From CAZBBC01 sp964489835 (lineage in GTDB: Bacteria; Calditrichota; Calditrichia; JAJRVZ01): 64,000 nucleotides of DNA. The position numbers and the translations under genes were made by a program. The stretch's first letter is position 1. Each line of letters opens with the position of its first letter. The DNA is taken from positions 1 to 64,000 of the forward strand of contig CAZBBC010000005.1 of NCBI GenBank assembly GCA_964489835.1, given 5' to 3'. A model generated the notes under the pieces. That model saw nothing but the letters and a program-made list of their open reading frames with translations. It was not told where the DNA came from and did not search any database. Shown piece after piece: positions 16,178-25,590 of the stretch.

Positions 16178-16651
16178 ATGAATATAGTAAACATTCTTAA
16201 AACCAGATCCGGAAAAATATTACAGGAAGTTTCTTTTGCATTAGAGAATAACTATCATCTGCGACATTACAATAACCCTGAAACCCCAATGCATTTAAAC
16301 GCTCTCTTTAATCAACTGCTTCTTTGTGTAAAATATCAAAATATTATTCAGATCACTAAATATGCTGACAAAATATCACGGATGAGATTCAAATCAAATT
16401 TTGATTTGTATGAAATTCAAACAATCGTTAACCTTTTGCAGGAAGTAATCTGGAAAAATCTTTGCCAGGTATTACCGCAGAATGAGGTTTCTTCAAACCT
16501 GGCATTAATTAGCTCCATTTTAGGTACATTTAAGGATGCGATTGCCTGTTCTTATGTAGAAATGGCAAACGGTAAAAAAATTGAAACATATGATGTTGAA
16601 TCTTTATTTCACGGGACAGATAGTATCTTCGATTTTAATAGTTCTCTATGA
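16178..16651 (+). CDS. RsbRD_N-like small helical protein
   Basis: A 157-residue, predominantly helical protein with no signal peptide. It begins I-L-K-T-R-S-G-K-I-L-Q-E-V (compare the RsbRD_N opening where a sensor helix bundle starts). Its middle, with R-M-R-F-x-S-x-F-D and V-N-L-L-Q-E-V-I-W, aligns by eye with residues ~420-480 of the epimerase fusion at 6238-7893. Such proteins are frequent near energy-metabolism operons of sulfate reducers. AGGAG lies 7 nt before the ATG. It is divergent from the rnf operon and may be under a sigma-54-like promoter at 16037. Function unknown; family call moderate. Confidence 0.6.
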   Translation: MNIVNILKTRSGKILQEVSFALENNYHLRHYNNPETPMHLNALFNQLLLCVKYQNIIQITKYADKISRMRFKSNFDLYEIQTIVNLLQEVIWKNLCQVLPQNEVSSNLALISSILGTFKDAIACSYVEMANGKKIETYDVESLFHGTDSIFDFNSSL

Positions 16652-16825
16652 GAATAAACCTCGCAATATCTTTTGATCTATTTCTTGTTTAATAATTATG
16701 TGATATACTCAATTTTAATTATTCAACGGATGATGTCGTTAATTCTGTATTGAATATTAAAAAACTAATTGCTACTAAGTAACATCAACAATATATTTGA
16801 GTATTCAATTTTATGGAAATGATGA

Positions 16826-17809
16826 ATGCCAACACGTTCTCAAAAATATAGACTGGGATTATTTATCGTTATCGGTTTATCAGCTCTTCTGGTACTGCTT
16901 GTGATTATCGGCAGCGAAAAATTTTTGAAAAAAAGAGATATTTATCTGATAACCTATAAAGATATATCAGTCAGCGGTCTGGAAGTCGGTGGCCCGGTGA
17001 AATATCTGGGGTTGGGAGTTGGCACGATCAAGAATATAAAGATCGATCCGGAAGACATCAGCCGAATCATCGTGACAGTCGCCCTGAAACCGGGCACTCC
17101 GATAAAAAAAGATACCTATGCTGATATTGAACTTATTGGCATCACCGGACTTAAGATGATTGAAATACGCGGGGGCAGCAATGAATCTGAACTCATGGAA
17201 CCAGGGCAATTCATCCAGGCCGGAGGTTCTGTAACCGAAGCGATTACCGGTAAAGCGGAAATTATTGCAGAAAAAATAGAACTCTTACTAAACAATCTAA
17301 ATCGTTTCTCCCAACCGGAAAACATGAATAAAATTACGAAACTAACGGAGAGTGCCACCCATGCTTTTGACAATTTTGATAAGGTATTAGTAGAAAATCG
17401 TAAGGATATTCGTAAAATTATCAATCAGAGTCAGGCAACGATCGCCAGGATTGATACGATCAGTGGATTATTGCTTACATCAGTGGAAAAGATACATCAT
17501 TTAGCGGTCGGTGACACGCTGGAAGAAATTTTATCAAATGTACGGGGAATAAGCGTAAAATTAAAAAAGGCAAATATTGGACTCTTAATTGAACAATTAA
17601 GTAGTGCCATAGAAAAAACCAATCACGTGTTGACTCTGATAGATCATGATCTTGAAAGTGGTAGCATAAGTTTTTTTACCAGTTTGGAAAGATTAAAATC
17701 AACGCTGGAGTACCTTGATGAAGCATCACGCATAATTAGTGAGGATCCTTCTGTATTGTTAAGAGGTACTGAATTCGAAGATTTACCAGATGAGGATTTA
17801 GACAGGTAA
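16826..17809 (+). CDS. mlaD: MlaD/Mce-family lipid transport substrate-binding protein
   Basis: 327 residues: N-terminal anchor helix ~11-30, one Mce/MlaD domain ~38-118 (V-S-G-L-x-V-G-G-P-V-K-Y-L-G-L-x-V-G-x-I and later D-I-E-L-I-G-I-T-G-L-K-M-I-E-I-x-G-G), then a long coiled-coil/helical tail to the end. It is the periplasmic part of a phospholipid ABC transporter that shuttles lipid between inner and outer membrane. First gene of a four-gene operon, 4 bp before the lipoprotein gene. The gene order D-lipoprotein-E-F differs from the E. coli mlaFEDCB order; no mlaC is seen. Confidence 0.92.
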   Translation: MPTRSQKYRLGLFIVIGLSALLVLLVIIGSEKFLKKRDIYLITYKDISVSGLEVGGPVKYLGLGVGTIKNIKIDPEDISRIIVTVALKPGTPIKKDTYADIELIGITGLKMIEIRGGSNESELMEPGQFIQAGGSVTEAITGKAEIIAEKIELLLNNLNRFSQPENMNKITKLTESATHAFDNFDKVLVENRKDIRKIINQSQATIARIDTISGLLLTSVEKIHHLAVGDTLEEILSNVRGISVKLKKANIGLLIEQLSSAIEKTNHVLTLIDHDLESGSISFFTSLERLKSTLEYLDEASRIISEDPSVLLRGTEFEDLPDEDLDR

Positions 17810-17813
17810 AACA

Positions 17814-18416
17814 ATGAATAAATTTCTTTTTATAATGCTTTTTAGTCTTTTAATGATGCAAGCATGCGGTAAAAAAGTTATAATCCGAAAATATTATATA
17901 CTGGATCTGCCTTCCGTGGCAGATACCACCCTGAACATTAAACCGCTAACGATCGCTACCTGTGAAATTTTACCAGTAAGTGTGCCACCGGCTTACGCCC
18001 AGCAACGTATTGCTGTCAGGAAACGCAGCCATGAAATCGCCTATTATCAATATCACCATTGGGCGATCAGCCCCTCCAAAATTCTGACCAACCTTCTGGA
18101 AAAGCAGCTGCAATCCACTTCAATATTTACGCGGGTTGCCACCGCTCCCTGGAGTGAAATTCCTGATTATCAAGTATCGATGACCGTTTATCGCCTGGAA
18201 GCGGATGAACAAGAGGATGATTTTTATGCCCGTTTCGACGTGCGCCTTGAATTGATTGAAAATCAAAATAAAAATATAGTCTTATCTCATCAGTTTAACC
18301 GTTCTGTTTTTCTGGAAGACAGGGATCTGAACCTTCTGGCCTCTACGCTGAGTGGTATCTTTTATGAAGAAGTATCAATTTTTTCAGATAAGATCAAAAA
18401 TTTCTTTACAAAATAA
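17814..18416 (+). CDS. ABC-type transport auxiliary lipoprotein (PqiC/YmbA-like)
   Basis: A 200-residue lipoprotein: signal peptide with lipobox ending at Cys18 (M-M-Q-A-C), then Y-Y-I-L-D-L-P and A-Y-A-x-Q-R-I-A-V-R, typical of the ABC_trans_aux (DUF330) family that partners Mce proteins. A mid-region S-P-S-K-I-L-T-N-L-L-E fits too. It should sit in the outer membrane or periplasm and assist lipid passage. It lies 4 bp downstream of mlaD. Confidence 0.85.
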   Translation: MNKFLFIMLFSLLMMQACGKKVIIRKYYILDLPSVADTTLNIKPLTIATCEILPVSVPPAYAQQRIAVRKRSHEIAYYQYHHWAISPSKILTNLLEKQLQSTSIFTRVATAPWSEIPDYQVSMTVYRLEADEQEDDFYARFDVRLELIENQNKNIVLSHQFNRSVFLEDRDLNLLASTLSGIFYEEVSIFSDKIKNFFTK

Positions 18417-18448
18417 GAATAACCGCAATCCGTTCCCAATAAAAACAG

Positions 18449-19582
18449 ATGATAAAAAGGATGAATGCCCTGCCCAATTCCGATCAATCCGTAATAACCT
18501 ATCGTTTGGATCATCAAACTATATATTTTGAGAACCGTCTGACCCTGGATGAAGTTCAGCGGAATATTGATAAAATATTTAATGTTCTTGGCGGATATGC
18601 CGGTTCCACTCTCAATATTGATGTTTCTCAACTAAAGCACATAGACAGCACCGGTGTCACCTTTTTAAATCAAATTCGAAAACAACTTACCGGGCGTAAT
18701 ATTAATGTTTATATCACTAATGCTTCAGCAGAAATTGAAAAAATCATCAATACTTTTACCATACCCGAACAAAAATCTTCACCCACACAAGCAGAAATTC
18801 AGCTATTTGAGCGGATCGGAGTATTTGTTTACCACGCTTTTACGGTAATTATTCGTGACTATCTCTATTTACTGGCCGATCTGTTTTACTGGACATTTAC
18901 TGATTTTATCAGAAGCAAATTCCATCGTAAAGGTGAATTCATCAATCAGGCCGTACTTATCGGTGTCAATGCCGTTCCCATTGTCGGACTAATTTCCTTT
19001 CTTATCGGAGCGGTTCTAGCCTTGCAGTCAGCGGCTCAACTTCGTCAATTTGGTGCCAATGTATTTATTGCGGATTTAGTCGTCATTGCCATCACACGTG
19101 AAATGGGGCCCCTGTTGACGGCGATTATGATTGCTGGCCGCAGTGGGTCAGCAATTGCCTCAGAAGTTGCAACCATGGTAGTCATGGAAGAAGTTGATGC
19201 TTTAAAAACCATGGCCTTAAATCCGATCCGCTATATCATCGTTCCTAAAATGCATGCCAGCCTGTTTACTTTTCCCTTTCTAACGGTGTTGGCGGACATT
19301 CTGGGAATTGCCGGTGGGATGTTGATCGCTTATTTTTATCTCGATCTGTCTTTTATGGTTTTCTATAACCGGATGGTTGAAGTACTTTATTTTAAAGATA
19401 TTTTAACCGGTATTCTGAAAAGCCTGGTATTTGCCGCTATTATCGTTCAAACGGCTGCATATTTTGGATTTCATGTAAAAGGTGGCGCGGAAGGTGTTGG
19501 AAAATATACAACATCGGCCGTGGTAACGGCCATCTTTCTTGTAATTTTAGCCGATAGTATCATTGGTCTTATTTTCTACTAG
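18449..19582 (+). CDS. mlaE: STAS domain fused to MlaE permease
   Basis: 377 residues. Residues ~10-115 form an STAS domain (MlaB-like; D-V-S-Q-L-K-H-I-D-S-T-G-V-T-F-L at the usual phospho-site region). From ~160 onward is the MlaE permease with five or six TM helices and the conserved E-M-G-P-L-L-T-A-I-M-I-A-G-R-S-G-S-A-I-A-S-E family signature. So MlaB and MlaE of enteric bacteria are one chain here. Met1 (18449) or Met5 (18461) could be the start. Permease of the lipid transporter; 32 bp after the lipoprotein gene. Confidence 0.92.
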   Translation: MIKRMNALPNSDQSVITYRLDHQTIYFENRLTLDEVQRNIDKIFNVLGGYAGSTLNIDVSQLKHIDSTGVTFLNQIRKQLTGRNINVYITNASAEIEKIINTFTIPEQKSSPTQAEIQLFERIGVFVYHAFTVIIRDYLYLLADLFYWTFTDFIRSKFHRKGEFINQAVLIGVNAVPIVGLISFLIGAVLALQSAAQLRQFGANVFIADLVVIAITREMGPLLTAIMIAGRSGSAIASEVATMVVMEEVDALKTMALNPIRYIIVPKMHASLFTFPFLTVLADILGIAGGMLIAYFYLDLSFMVFYNRMVEVLYFKDILTGILKSLVFAAIIVQTAAYFGFHVKGGAEGVGKYTTSAVVTAIFLVILADSIIGLIFY

Positions 19583-19621
19583 AGCGAATAAAGGATAATC
19601 AAGCATATTAACATAAAGGTA

Positions 19622-20398
19622 ATGATGGCAGCAGAAATTATAAAAGTTGAAAATCTTTCGGCGACTTTTAGCCAGAAAAAAATTTTGGATGATATATCAT
19701 TCAAAGCATATAACAATAAAATCACTGTTATTCTGGGAAAAAGTGGATGCGGCAAAACCATGGTTATGAAACATTTGATCGGTTTATATCCTGTACAGGA
19801 AGGTGAAATTCTAATCATGGGGAAAAAACTGGAAGTAAATGATGACGAACGAATGCGCGAAATACTCCTTAACATAGGCGTTCTGTTTCAGAATGGGGCC
19901 CTCATGAACTCTTTAACCATTGCTGAAAATGTCGCTATTCCTCTGGAACAACATACCAATCTTCCGGTCCATATTATTAATGATCTGGTTCGGGTAAAAT
20001 TAGAACTTGTTGATTTAGCACAGGCCGGAGAATTATTACCTTCTCAAATTTCCGGTGGTATGCGTAAACGGGCAGCGCTTGCCCGGGCGATTTCTTTAGA
20101 TCCTCCCTTACTTTTTTGTGATGAGCCTTCTGCCGGTCTGGACCCTGTCACTCTTGCCTCCCTGGATTCACTGATCTTAAAACTAAAAGAATATTTAGGG
20201 ATGAGTATTCTCCTGATTACGCATGAAGTCTCAAGTATCAGTCGTTTAGCAGACAGGATTGTTTTTTTAGATAAAGGTACTGTAATATATGAGGGTGATT
20301 TAGAATCGGCCCTGGAAAGCGATCTTCCCCAGGTTAATGACTTTTTTAGAAAAGGCAAAGGCGAGGATTCTGAATATGCAGCCAGGCGGATAGAGTAA
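19622..20398 (+). CDS. mlaF: MlaF-type phospholipid ABC transporter ATPase
   Basis: 258 residues with Walker A GKSGCGKT (~40), Q-loop LFQNGALM, signature ISGGMRKR, Walker B LLFCDEPSAGLDP and H-loop ITHE. The sequence around L-F-Q-N-G-A-L-M-N-S-L-T is diagnostic of MlaF. It powers the lipid transporter with the STAS-MlaE fusion. Two adjacent ATG codons exist; AAAGG suits the second one (19625) at 5 nt. Last gene of the operon; downstream lies the convergent sigma-54 regulator. Confidence 0.95.
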   Translation: MMAAEIIKVENLSATFSQKKILDDISFKAYNNKITVILGKSGCGKTMVMKHLIGLYPVQEGEILIMGKKLEVNDDERMREILLNIGVLFQNGALMNSLTIAENVAIPLEQHTNLPVHIINDLVRVKLELVDLAQAGELLPSQISGGMRKRAALARAISLDPPLLFCDEPSAGLDPVTLASLDSLILKLKEYLGMSILLITHEVSSISRLADRIVFLDKGTVIYEGDLESALESDLPQVNDFFRKGKGEDSEYAARRIE

Positions 20399-20510
20399 GA
20401 AAAGACCTACCCACAGATCCTTTCAATAATTCCTTTAATAAGAAAAATTTCCTTATATGTTCCAAATATTTGATTGCAATAATGCAAGATTAAAAGGATT
20501 AGATACAGAT

Positions 20511-22235
20511 TTAAAGGAGGTTGAATTTTTTCATTTTACGCCATAGCGTAGATTTATCAATTCCTAATGTATCTGCTGTTTTGTTTCTGCTGCCTTTGTA
20601 CTTTTCCAAAGTAGATTTGATTAAAACTTTTTCAGTATTTTTTAGAGAGTCTTCCATATTTACCGCGAAAAAAATTGGATCTTCTTTACTTTCCTGAGCC
20701 AATAACCATTCCGGAAAGTGTTCCGGTTCAATTACTTTTTTACGACACAAAACGAAGGCGTGCTCCAGCACATTTTCCAATTCGCGGATATTTCCAGGCC
20801 AATGATGTCGATTAAGAAGATTAAACGCTACCGGAGAGATTGTTTGTATCTTTTTATCAAATTTTGAGCCTAATTTTTCCAAAAAATGATCCAGTAATAA
20901 TGGCAGATCATCCATACGTTCCCGTAGTGGGGGCATATGAATATTAAACACATAGATCCGGTAAAACAGATCCTCCCTGAAGCGGCCTTTTTTTACTTCT
21001 TCATGCAAGTCTTTATTTGTGGCACAAATCAAACGGACATCCATTTTTATCGTTTTCGTTCCACCAACTCTTTCAAACTCTCTCATTTCTAATACACGAA
21101 GCAATTTTACCTGGACGGGCAATGAAATGTCGCCAATCTCATCTAAAAATAGCGTACCCCTTTGTGCTAACTCAAAATGACCGGGTTTGGTTCGGATCGC
21201 TCCGGTAAAAGCACCCCGCTCATGACCAAAAAGTTCGCTTTCGAGAAGGGTTTCGGCAAAGGCACTACAATTTACAACAATAAAGGATTTATTTTTTCTA
21301 TCGCTGTTAATGTGTATGGCCCGGGCTATCAGTTCTTTACCTGTGCCGCTTTCCCCGGTTATTAATACGGTACTATCACTTTGGGCAACATTTTCCAGTT
21401 TATCATAAATTTTCTGCATGGTTTTACTTCGGCCCACTAAATTCTCGAACCGGAAACGCTCTTGAATATGTGTTCTCAGGTTGGTCAGCTCAGTGATATC
21501 CCGGAAGGTTTCTATACCACCAATATGATCATGCAGGGCATTGTAAAGGGGCGCAGAATTTACCCGAAGTGGTACCTGTTTACCGTCTTTATTTTTAATC
21601 GTTAATTCATTATCAATCGAGCGCTCTTTTTTCTCCATCGTATATTCCATATGACAACCGTTACAGCATAATTTAGATTGGAATATATTCCAACATTTTT
21701 GGCCTAGGGCTTCTTTTTCAGTATATCCGGTTATTTGCCCGGCAGCACGATTAAATGAGGTAATTTCCCAATTATTATCAATGGTAAAAGTTCCTTCCAG
21801 TCGGCTATCAAAAATTGCCTCAAGCATATTTTTTCTATCCAGACTTTCAATGTTTTTTTCTTCCAGGGACTTAACCAGACCAAGCATCTCTCTGGTATCA
21901 CGGAATATAAATACCACACTGGCTATTGTGTTATCAGAACGTATTATCGGTGTAACCGATGAATATACATTTTTTTCGGTTAAATCAGCGGTCGTAATGT
22001 CCAGGGATAAATTTAAATGAGGTTTACCGTTTTCCAGACTCTCAACAATATATTTCGCATGTTGCCTGTTTTTACTGAAAAGCAACTGAAATTTTTTTTT
22101 GAGAACTTCATTTTTTGAAAAGCCAGTAATTCTCTCAGCTGACTTGTTAAAGGCAATTATTTTATAATCGGAACCTATTACTACGACGCCATCGGGTTCT
22201 CCAACATAATTTTGATCAACAAAAGATGAAGACAT
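20511..22235 (-). CDS. PAS-PAS sigma-54-dependent transcriptional regulator
   Basis: 574 residues: PAS1 ~12-118, PAS2 ~130-245, AAA+ domain ~258-490 with Walker A GESGTGKE, intact GAFTGA loop and Walker B FLDEIGD, and a C-terminal Fis-like HTH (NKTADTLGIDKSTLWRKMKK). PAS2 has a cysteine cluster C-x8-C-C-x2-C-H (around 178-195), found in activators thought to sense redox or to hold a metal/Fe-S centre. No receiver domain is present, so the signal is sensed directly. The ATG at 22235 has AGGTG upstream. A convergent neighbour of mlaF; target genes unknown, though the sigma-54-like element near 16037 is a candidate. Confidence 0.92.
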   Translation of the reverse strand: MSSSFVDQNYVGEPDGVVVIGSDYKIIAFNKSAERITGFSKNEVLKKKFQLLFSKNRQHAKYIVESLENGKPHLNLSLDITTADLTEKNVYSSVTPIIRSDNTIASVVFIFRDTREMLGLVKSLEEKNIESLDRKNMLEAIFDSRLEGTFTIDNNWEITSFNRAAGQITGYTEKEALGQKCWNIFQSKLCCNGCHMEYTMEKKERSIDNELTIKNKDGKQVPLRVNSAPLYNALHDHIGGIETFRDITELTNLRTHIQERFRFENLVGRSKTMQKIYDKLENVAQSDSTVLITGESGTGKELIARAIHINSDRKNKSFIVVNCSAFAETLLESELFGHERGAFTGAIRTKPGHFELAQRGTLFLDEIGDISLPVQVKLLRVLEMREFERVGGTKTIKMDVRLICATNKDLHEEVKKGRFREDLFYRIYVFNIHMPPLRERMDDLPLLLDHFLEKLGSKFDKKIQTISPVAFNLLNRHHWPGNIRELENVLEHAFVLCRKKVIEPEHFPEWLLAQESKEDPIFFAVNMEDSLKNTEKVLIKSTLEKYKGSRNKTADTLGIDKSTLWRKMKKFNLL

Positions 22236-22426
22236 ACGCGCACACCTAATTTTTGCAGAGTTAAAGACATAATCAGTTATTTGTATTGATGCTTATTCAT
22301 TAGCAATTTTTATCTTTAATATAACAAGATTTTGTTACAATCAGAAAGAAATACAAGGGGGAATATTTAGCGAGGCATGACTATTTTTAGTAAATTTGTT
22401 CGTTGATTAATTAGGGACAAGAATAA

Positions 22427-24481
22427 ATGATCTCAGGATTAAAACATAAGATTATTGGTTTGGCTTTATTGTCGGCTATTCTTCCCATGCTTGTAATTTC
22501 TCTCTTAAGTATAATCCAAAGACAGGATGCAAGATCTTATGTAAATAAGGCTATTGATAAATTGATTATTGAAGATTTGACACATATTATGGACGGTTTC
22601 TATGATTTATGTAAAACCGCCAATGATTTTACCCAGCAATATGTAAATTATAGTCTAAATATTGCCAAAGAAAAGCTACAAAATACGGGTCCTATTGAGC
22701 TCAACCAGGATTACATTTCATGGAATGCTATTAATCAATTCACTAAAGAAAAAACCAATATTGACATTCCAAAAATGACGGTCGGAGGCAAATGGCTTGG
22801 TAATAACAGAAAAATCCAGCAAAGAACTCCTATCGTTGATGATGTTAAAGATATGGTAGGTGCCACCTGCACTATTTTTCAACGAATCAATAAAGCAGGT
22901 GATATGCTTCGAATTGCCACAAATGTTGAAAATATTGATCATAGCAGGGCCGTTGGCACTTATATTCCTGCGGTAAATCCTGATGGACAGGAAAATCCTG
23001 TTGTTTCTGTGATTCTTAGTGGTAACAAATTTCGGGGCAGGGCATACGTCGTCGATGATTGGTATTTGACGGCCTATGAGCCTATCATGAATTCGAATGG
23101 TAAAATCATTGGAATGCTTTATGTGGGAGTAAAACAAGAATCTGCCGAGAGTTTCAGACAATCGATTTTATCCACAAAAGTTCGCGAGAATGGATACCTG
23201 TTTGCACTTTTAGGAAGTGGTGAGGAAAAAGGCACTTATGCTATTTCTAAAAATGGCACTCGGGATGGAGAAAATATATGGGGAGATAAAGATGCTCAGG
23301 GCAATTATTATATCAAAGAAGTTATAGGTAAAGCAAAATTGCTCAAGAACGGAGATATCATTGAAAAAATATATAGCCGGGTCGAAAATAATTCTGAGAC
23401 ACCAAAAACCCTGATTACCCTCTATACTTATTTTGAACCCTGGGACTGGGTGATTGGCGCAGATGCTTATCTGGACGATTATATAGAAATAAGAGAAACA
23501 GTGGATTCTTTTATTTATCGATTGGTCACACAAACACTGCTGATCGGTTTGATTATTCTCTGTATTGTATTATTCTTTGCCTTTGTATTTGGTACCAGGA
23601 TAGCTAATCCAATGATCGATATGGCATATGCTGCAAAATCTGTGGCCTTAGGAGAATCACATAAAAAAATAGAATATCGTGGTACAGATGAAGTAGGAAT
23701 ACTTGCCAATTCATTCAATAAAATGTCTAAGGAAATCACCGAGAGCAGAACAAAACTGATACAGGCAAATGATCAACTAACACAGGCAAATGCCACAAAA
23801 GATAAGTTTTTCTCCATTATAGCACACGATTTGAAAAATCCTTTTAATACATTATTAACCTATTCGGCCACACTGGCCAAACATTTCGATAAATTATCAA
23901 AAGATAAACTCAGGCAAGGGATTGTCTCAATCAATAAAAGCGCCGAAAGAGGCTATAACCTGCTTGTTGATTTGCTAAGTTGGGCAAGGTCTCAATTAGG
24001 AGAGATTGAACTAAAAAGAGAAAATCTGAATATTAAGGAAATTGCTGCAGAAAACATATCACTCCTCTCAGAAAGAGCGCAGGAGAAAGGAATTCATCTG
24101 AAATCTGAGATCGAGAACAATCTGTGGGTGTATTCTGATAAGAACATGACATCAACCGTGATCAGAAATTTATTGACCAATGCGATAAAATTCACAGACA
24201 GAGAAGGTGAAGTCAAAATATGTGCCCAGGAAGACGAACATATGCTTCAAATTCAAATTTCCGATACCGGTATTGGGATCAGTGAAGAAAATATCAAAAA
24301 GTTGTTCCGGCAAGATACATTCTACCGTACACTCGGCACGGCTAAAGAAAAGGGCACAGGATTAGGACTAATTCTCTGCAGAGAGTTTGTTGAAAAAATC
24401 GGTGGAAAGATTTGGGTCACCAGTGAAACCGGTAAAGGTAGTCAGTTCTGTTTTACAGTAAAAAAAAGTAAGGATAAATAA
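22427..24481 (+). CDS. Cache-domain sensor histidine kinase
   Basis: 684 residues: TM1 ~8-26, a large periplasmic double-Cache region ~40-355 (C-T-I-F-Q-R, then Y-x-x-A-Y-E-P-I and I-G-M-L-Y-V-G-V, and a second W-D-W-V-I-G-A membrane-proximal lobe), TM2 ~366-388, HAMP ~390-445, coiled coil, phosphoacceptor His in S-I-I-A-H-D-L-K-N-P, and an ATPase domain with N-L-L-T-N-A, DTGIGI and GTGLGL. There is no receiver domain and no response regulator directly next to it. It is divergent from the sigma-54 regulator gene, but that regulator has no receiver, so the partner is uncertain. Signal: small molecule, unknown. Confidence 0.92.
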   Translation: MISGLKHKIIGLALLSAILPMLVISLLSIIQRQDARSYVNKAIDKLIIEDLTHIMDGFYDLCKTANDFTQQYVNYSLNIAKEKLQNTGPIELNQDYISWNAINQFTKEKTNIDIPKMTVGGKWLGNNRKIQQRTPIVDDVKDMVGATCTIFQRINKAGDMLRIATNVENIDHSRAVGTYIPAVNPDGQENPVVSVILSGNKFRGRAYVVDDWYLTAYEPIMNSNGKIIGMLYVGVKQESAESFRQSILSTKVRENGYLFALLGSGEEKGTYAISKNGTRDGENIWGDKDAQGNYYIKEVIGKAKLLKNGDIIEKIYSRVENNSETPKTLITLYTYFEPWDWVIGADAYLDDYIEIRETVDSFIYRLVTQTLLIGLIILCIVLFFAFVFGTRIANPMIDMAYAAKSVALGESHKKIEYRGTDEVGILANSFNKMSKEITESRTKLIQANDQLTQANATKDKFFSIIAHDLKNPFNTLLTYSATLAKHFDKLSKDKLRQGIVSINKSAERGYNLLVDLLSWARSQLGEIELKRENLNIKEIAAENISLLSERAQEKGIHLKSEIENNLWVYSDKNMTSTVIRNLLTNAIKFTDREGEVKICAQEDEHMLQIQISDTGIGISEENIKKLFRQDTFYRTLGTAKEKGTGLGLILCREFVEKIGGKIWVTSETGKGSQFCFTVKKSKDK

Positions 24482-24882
24482 ATGATCTTGCCCGTGAACT
24501 GTCAAAGAATCTTTCTCTTTTGATATTTCACCGGGCATATTTTCTTTATCTTGATTGGCTTACATAAGATATCTTCTCTTATGGAAACCCTTGCGCATTT
24601 GCGACAAATGAATTATCCAGGTTAGTAAAATTTTTGCTAAAAAACAGAGTTTTTTGATACAATAGCAAATCACACCATCAATTTTTTCGGTCGATATTTT
24701 ACTCATGGCTCTCTTTTTTTAACGTAAGAACGACGGAAAAATCGCCAATAACATTTACTGGTTCCGTGTTCGCCGGTACTAGTATTTTGGCGTTATTTTA
24801 AAGTGAGATTTGGACTGTTTCCAGTTTTTTAATAGCTGGGCATTACCGATAAAATATTTATTGGTGGCCTCGTTGACTGATT
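24482..24882. other. Non-coding gap holding one repeat element
   Basis: A 401-bp gap between a + strand kinase gene and a - strand acyltransferase gene, i.e. between two convergent 3' ends. It contains one copy of the TTTGCTA dispersed repeat (24627-24672) and otherwise no frame or hairpin that I can support. Confidence 0.6.
24627..24672 (+). repeat. Dispersed TTTGCTA hairpin element, copy 1
   Basis: A ~46-bp element with outer inverted arms TTTGCTA/TAGCAAA and inner arms AAAAAAC/GTTTTTT. Near-identical copies lie at 47726-47773 (+) and 39924-39968 (-), with a half copy at 38082-38108 (-). All are intergenic. Confidence 0.7.
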
Positions 24883-25590
24883 TCAGGGTCTTTCAATTAA
24901 TTTTTGTATTTCTTCACGTACCAGATCCCGCAGATCGGCCACGGCCAGAGAACGAATGGTATCTGCGGGAATAGTCTCACCAAACTTTATGACCAGGGGG
25001 GTGGGCCGTATATGCCAGGAATCTTTTGGTTTTAAATGGAATAGGCCGGAGAGTCCAATAGGAACGATCTCACTTTCTACCTGTTTTGCCAGAAAAAAGG
25101 GGAGTTTTTTGAACGGTCTCAATTTCCCATCGAGTGTACGATGTCCCTCAGGCAATATAATCATCGAGATACCTTGTTTGAGAGTTTTCTCCGATCTACG
25201 GATACTGCCGATTGATTGATGAATGTTTTCTCTTTCAATAGGGATATTTCCAAGGCGACCCATTACCCACCCGTAAAGCGGCCAGCGATGTTGGCGTTGT
25301 GCTTCGATACCGCGCATAAATCCGGGGACGAATCCCCCTAATAATGGAATATCAAAAAGACTGACATGATTGGCCATATATAGGTAAGTCTTTTCCGGAT
25401 CAATGTTTTGCGCCCCTTCCACTTTAACCGGTATTCTCATTATCTTGAAAAAAGATCTAAGAATCTTTTGCAGCCAGGGATTATATTTTGAGGCAGGTAG
25501 GAGATAAGAAACGACAAGGGCAAAAATCAGGAAGAAAACAAAATATAAAAATCCTACCAGCCAAAGATAGACAGAATAAATGTGTTTCAT
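24883..25590 (-). CDS. plsC: 1-acyl-glycerol-3-phosphate acyltransferase (PlsC family)
   Basis: 235 residues with an N-terminal membrane helix (~10-30), the catalytic H75-x4-D80 motif (NHVSLFD), and the acyl-acceptor segment L-P-E-G-H-R (146-151) in place of the usual P-E-G-T-R-S. It makes phosphatidic acid from lysophosphatidate, or a related phospholipid acylation. It overlaps the lipid-kinase-like gene upstream by 4 nt (ATGA), so the pair is a lipid operon. Confidence 0.9.
   Translation of the reverse strand: MKHIYSVYLWLVGFLYFVFFLIFALVVSYLLPASKYNPWLQKILRSFFKIMRIPVKVEGAQNIDPEKTYLYMANHVSLFDIPLLGGFVPGFMRGIEAQRQHRWPLYGWVMGRLGNIPIERENIHQSIGSIRRSEKTLKQGISMIILPEGHRTLDGKLRPFKKLPFFLAKQVESEIVPIGLSGLFHLKPKDSWHIRPTPLVIKFGETIPADTIRSLAVADLRDLVREEIQKLIERP

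Noticed and set aside
15925..16194. 89-residue frame on the - strand through the divergent control region
   Set aside because: No ribosome site, A/T-rich composition, and it covers the dyads and the -24/-12 element.
20474..20487. TTGCAATAATGCAA as an operator
   Set aside because: It lies between two convergent gene ends and one such 8-base match is expected by chance in 64 kb; mentioned only as a loose parallel.
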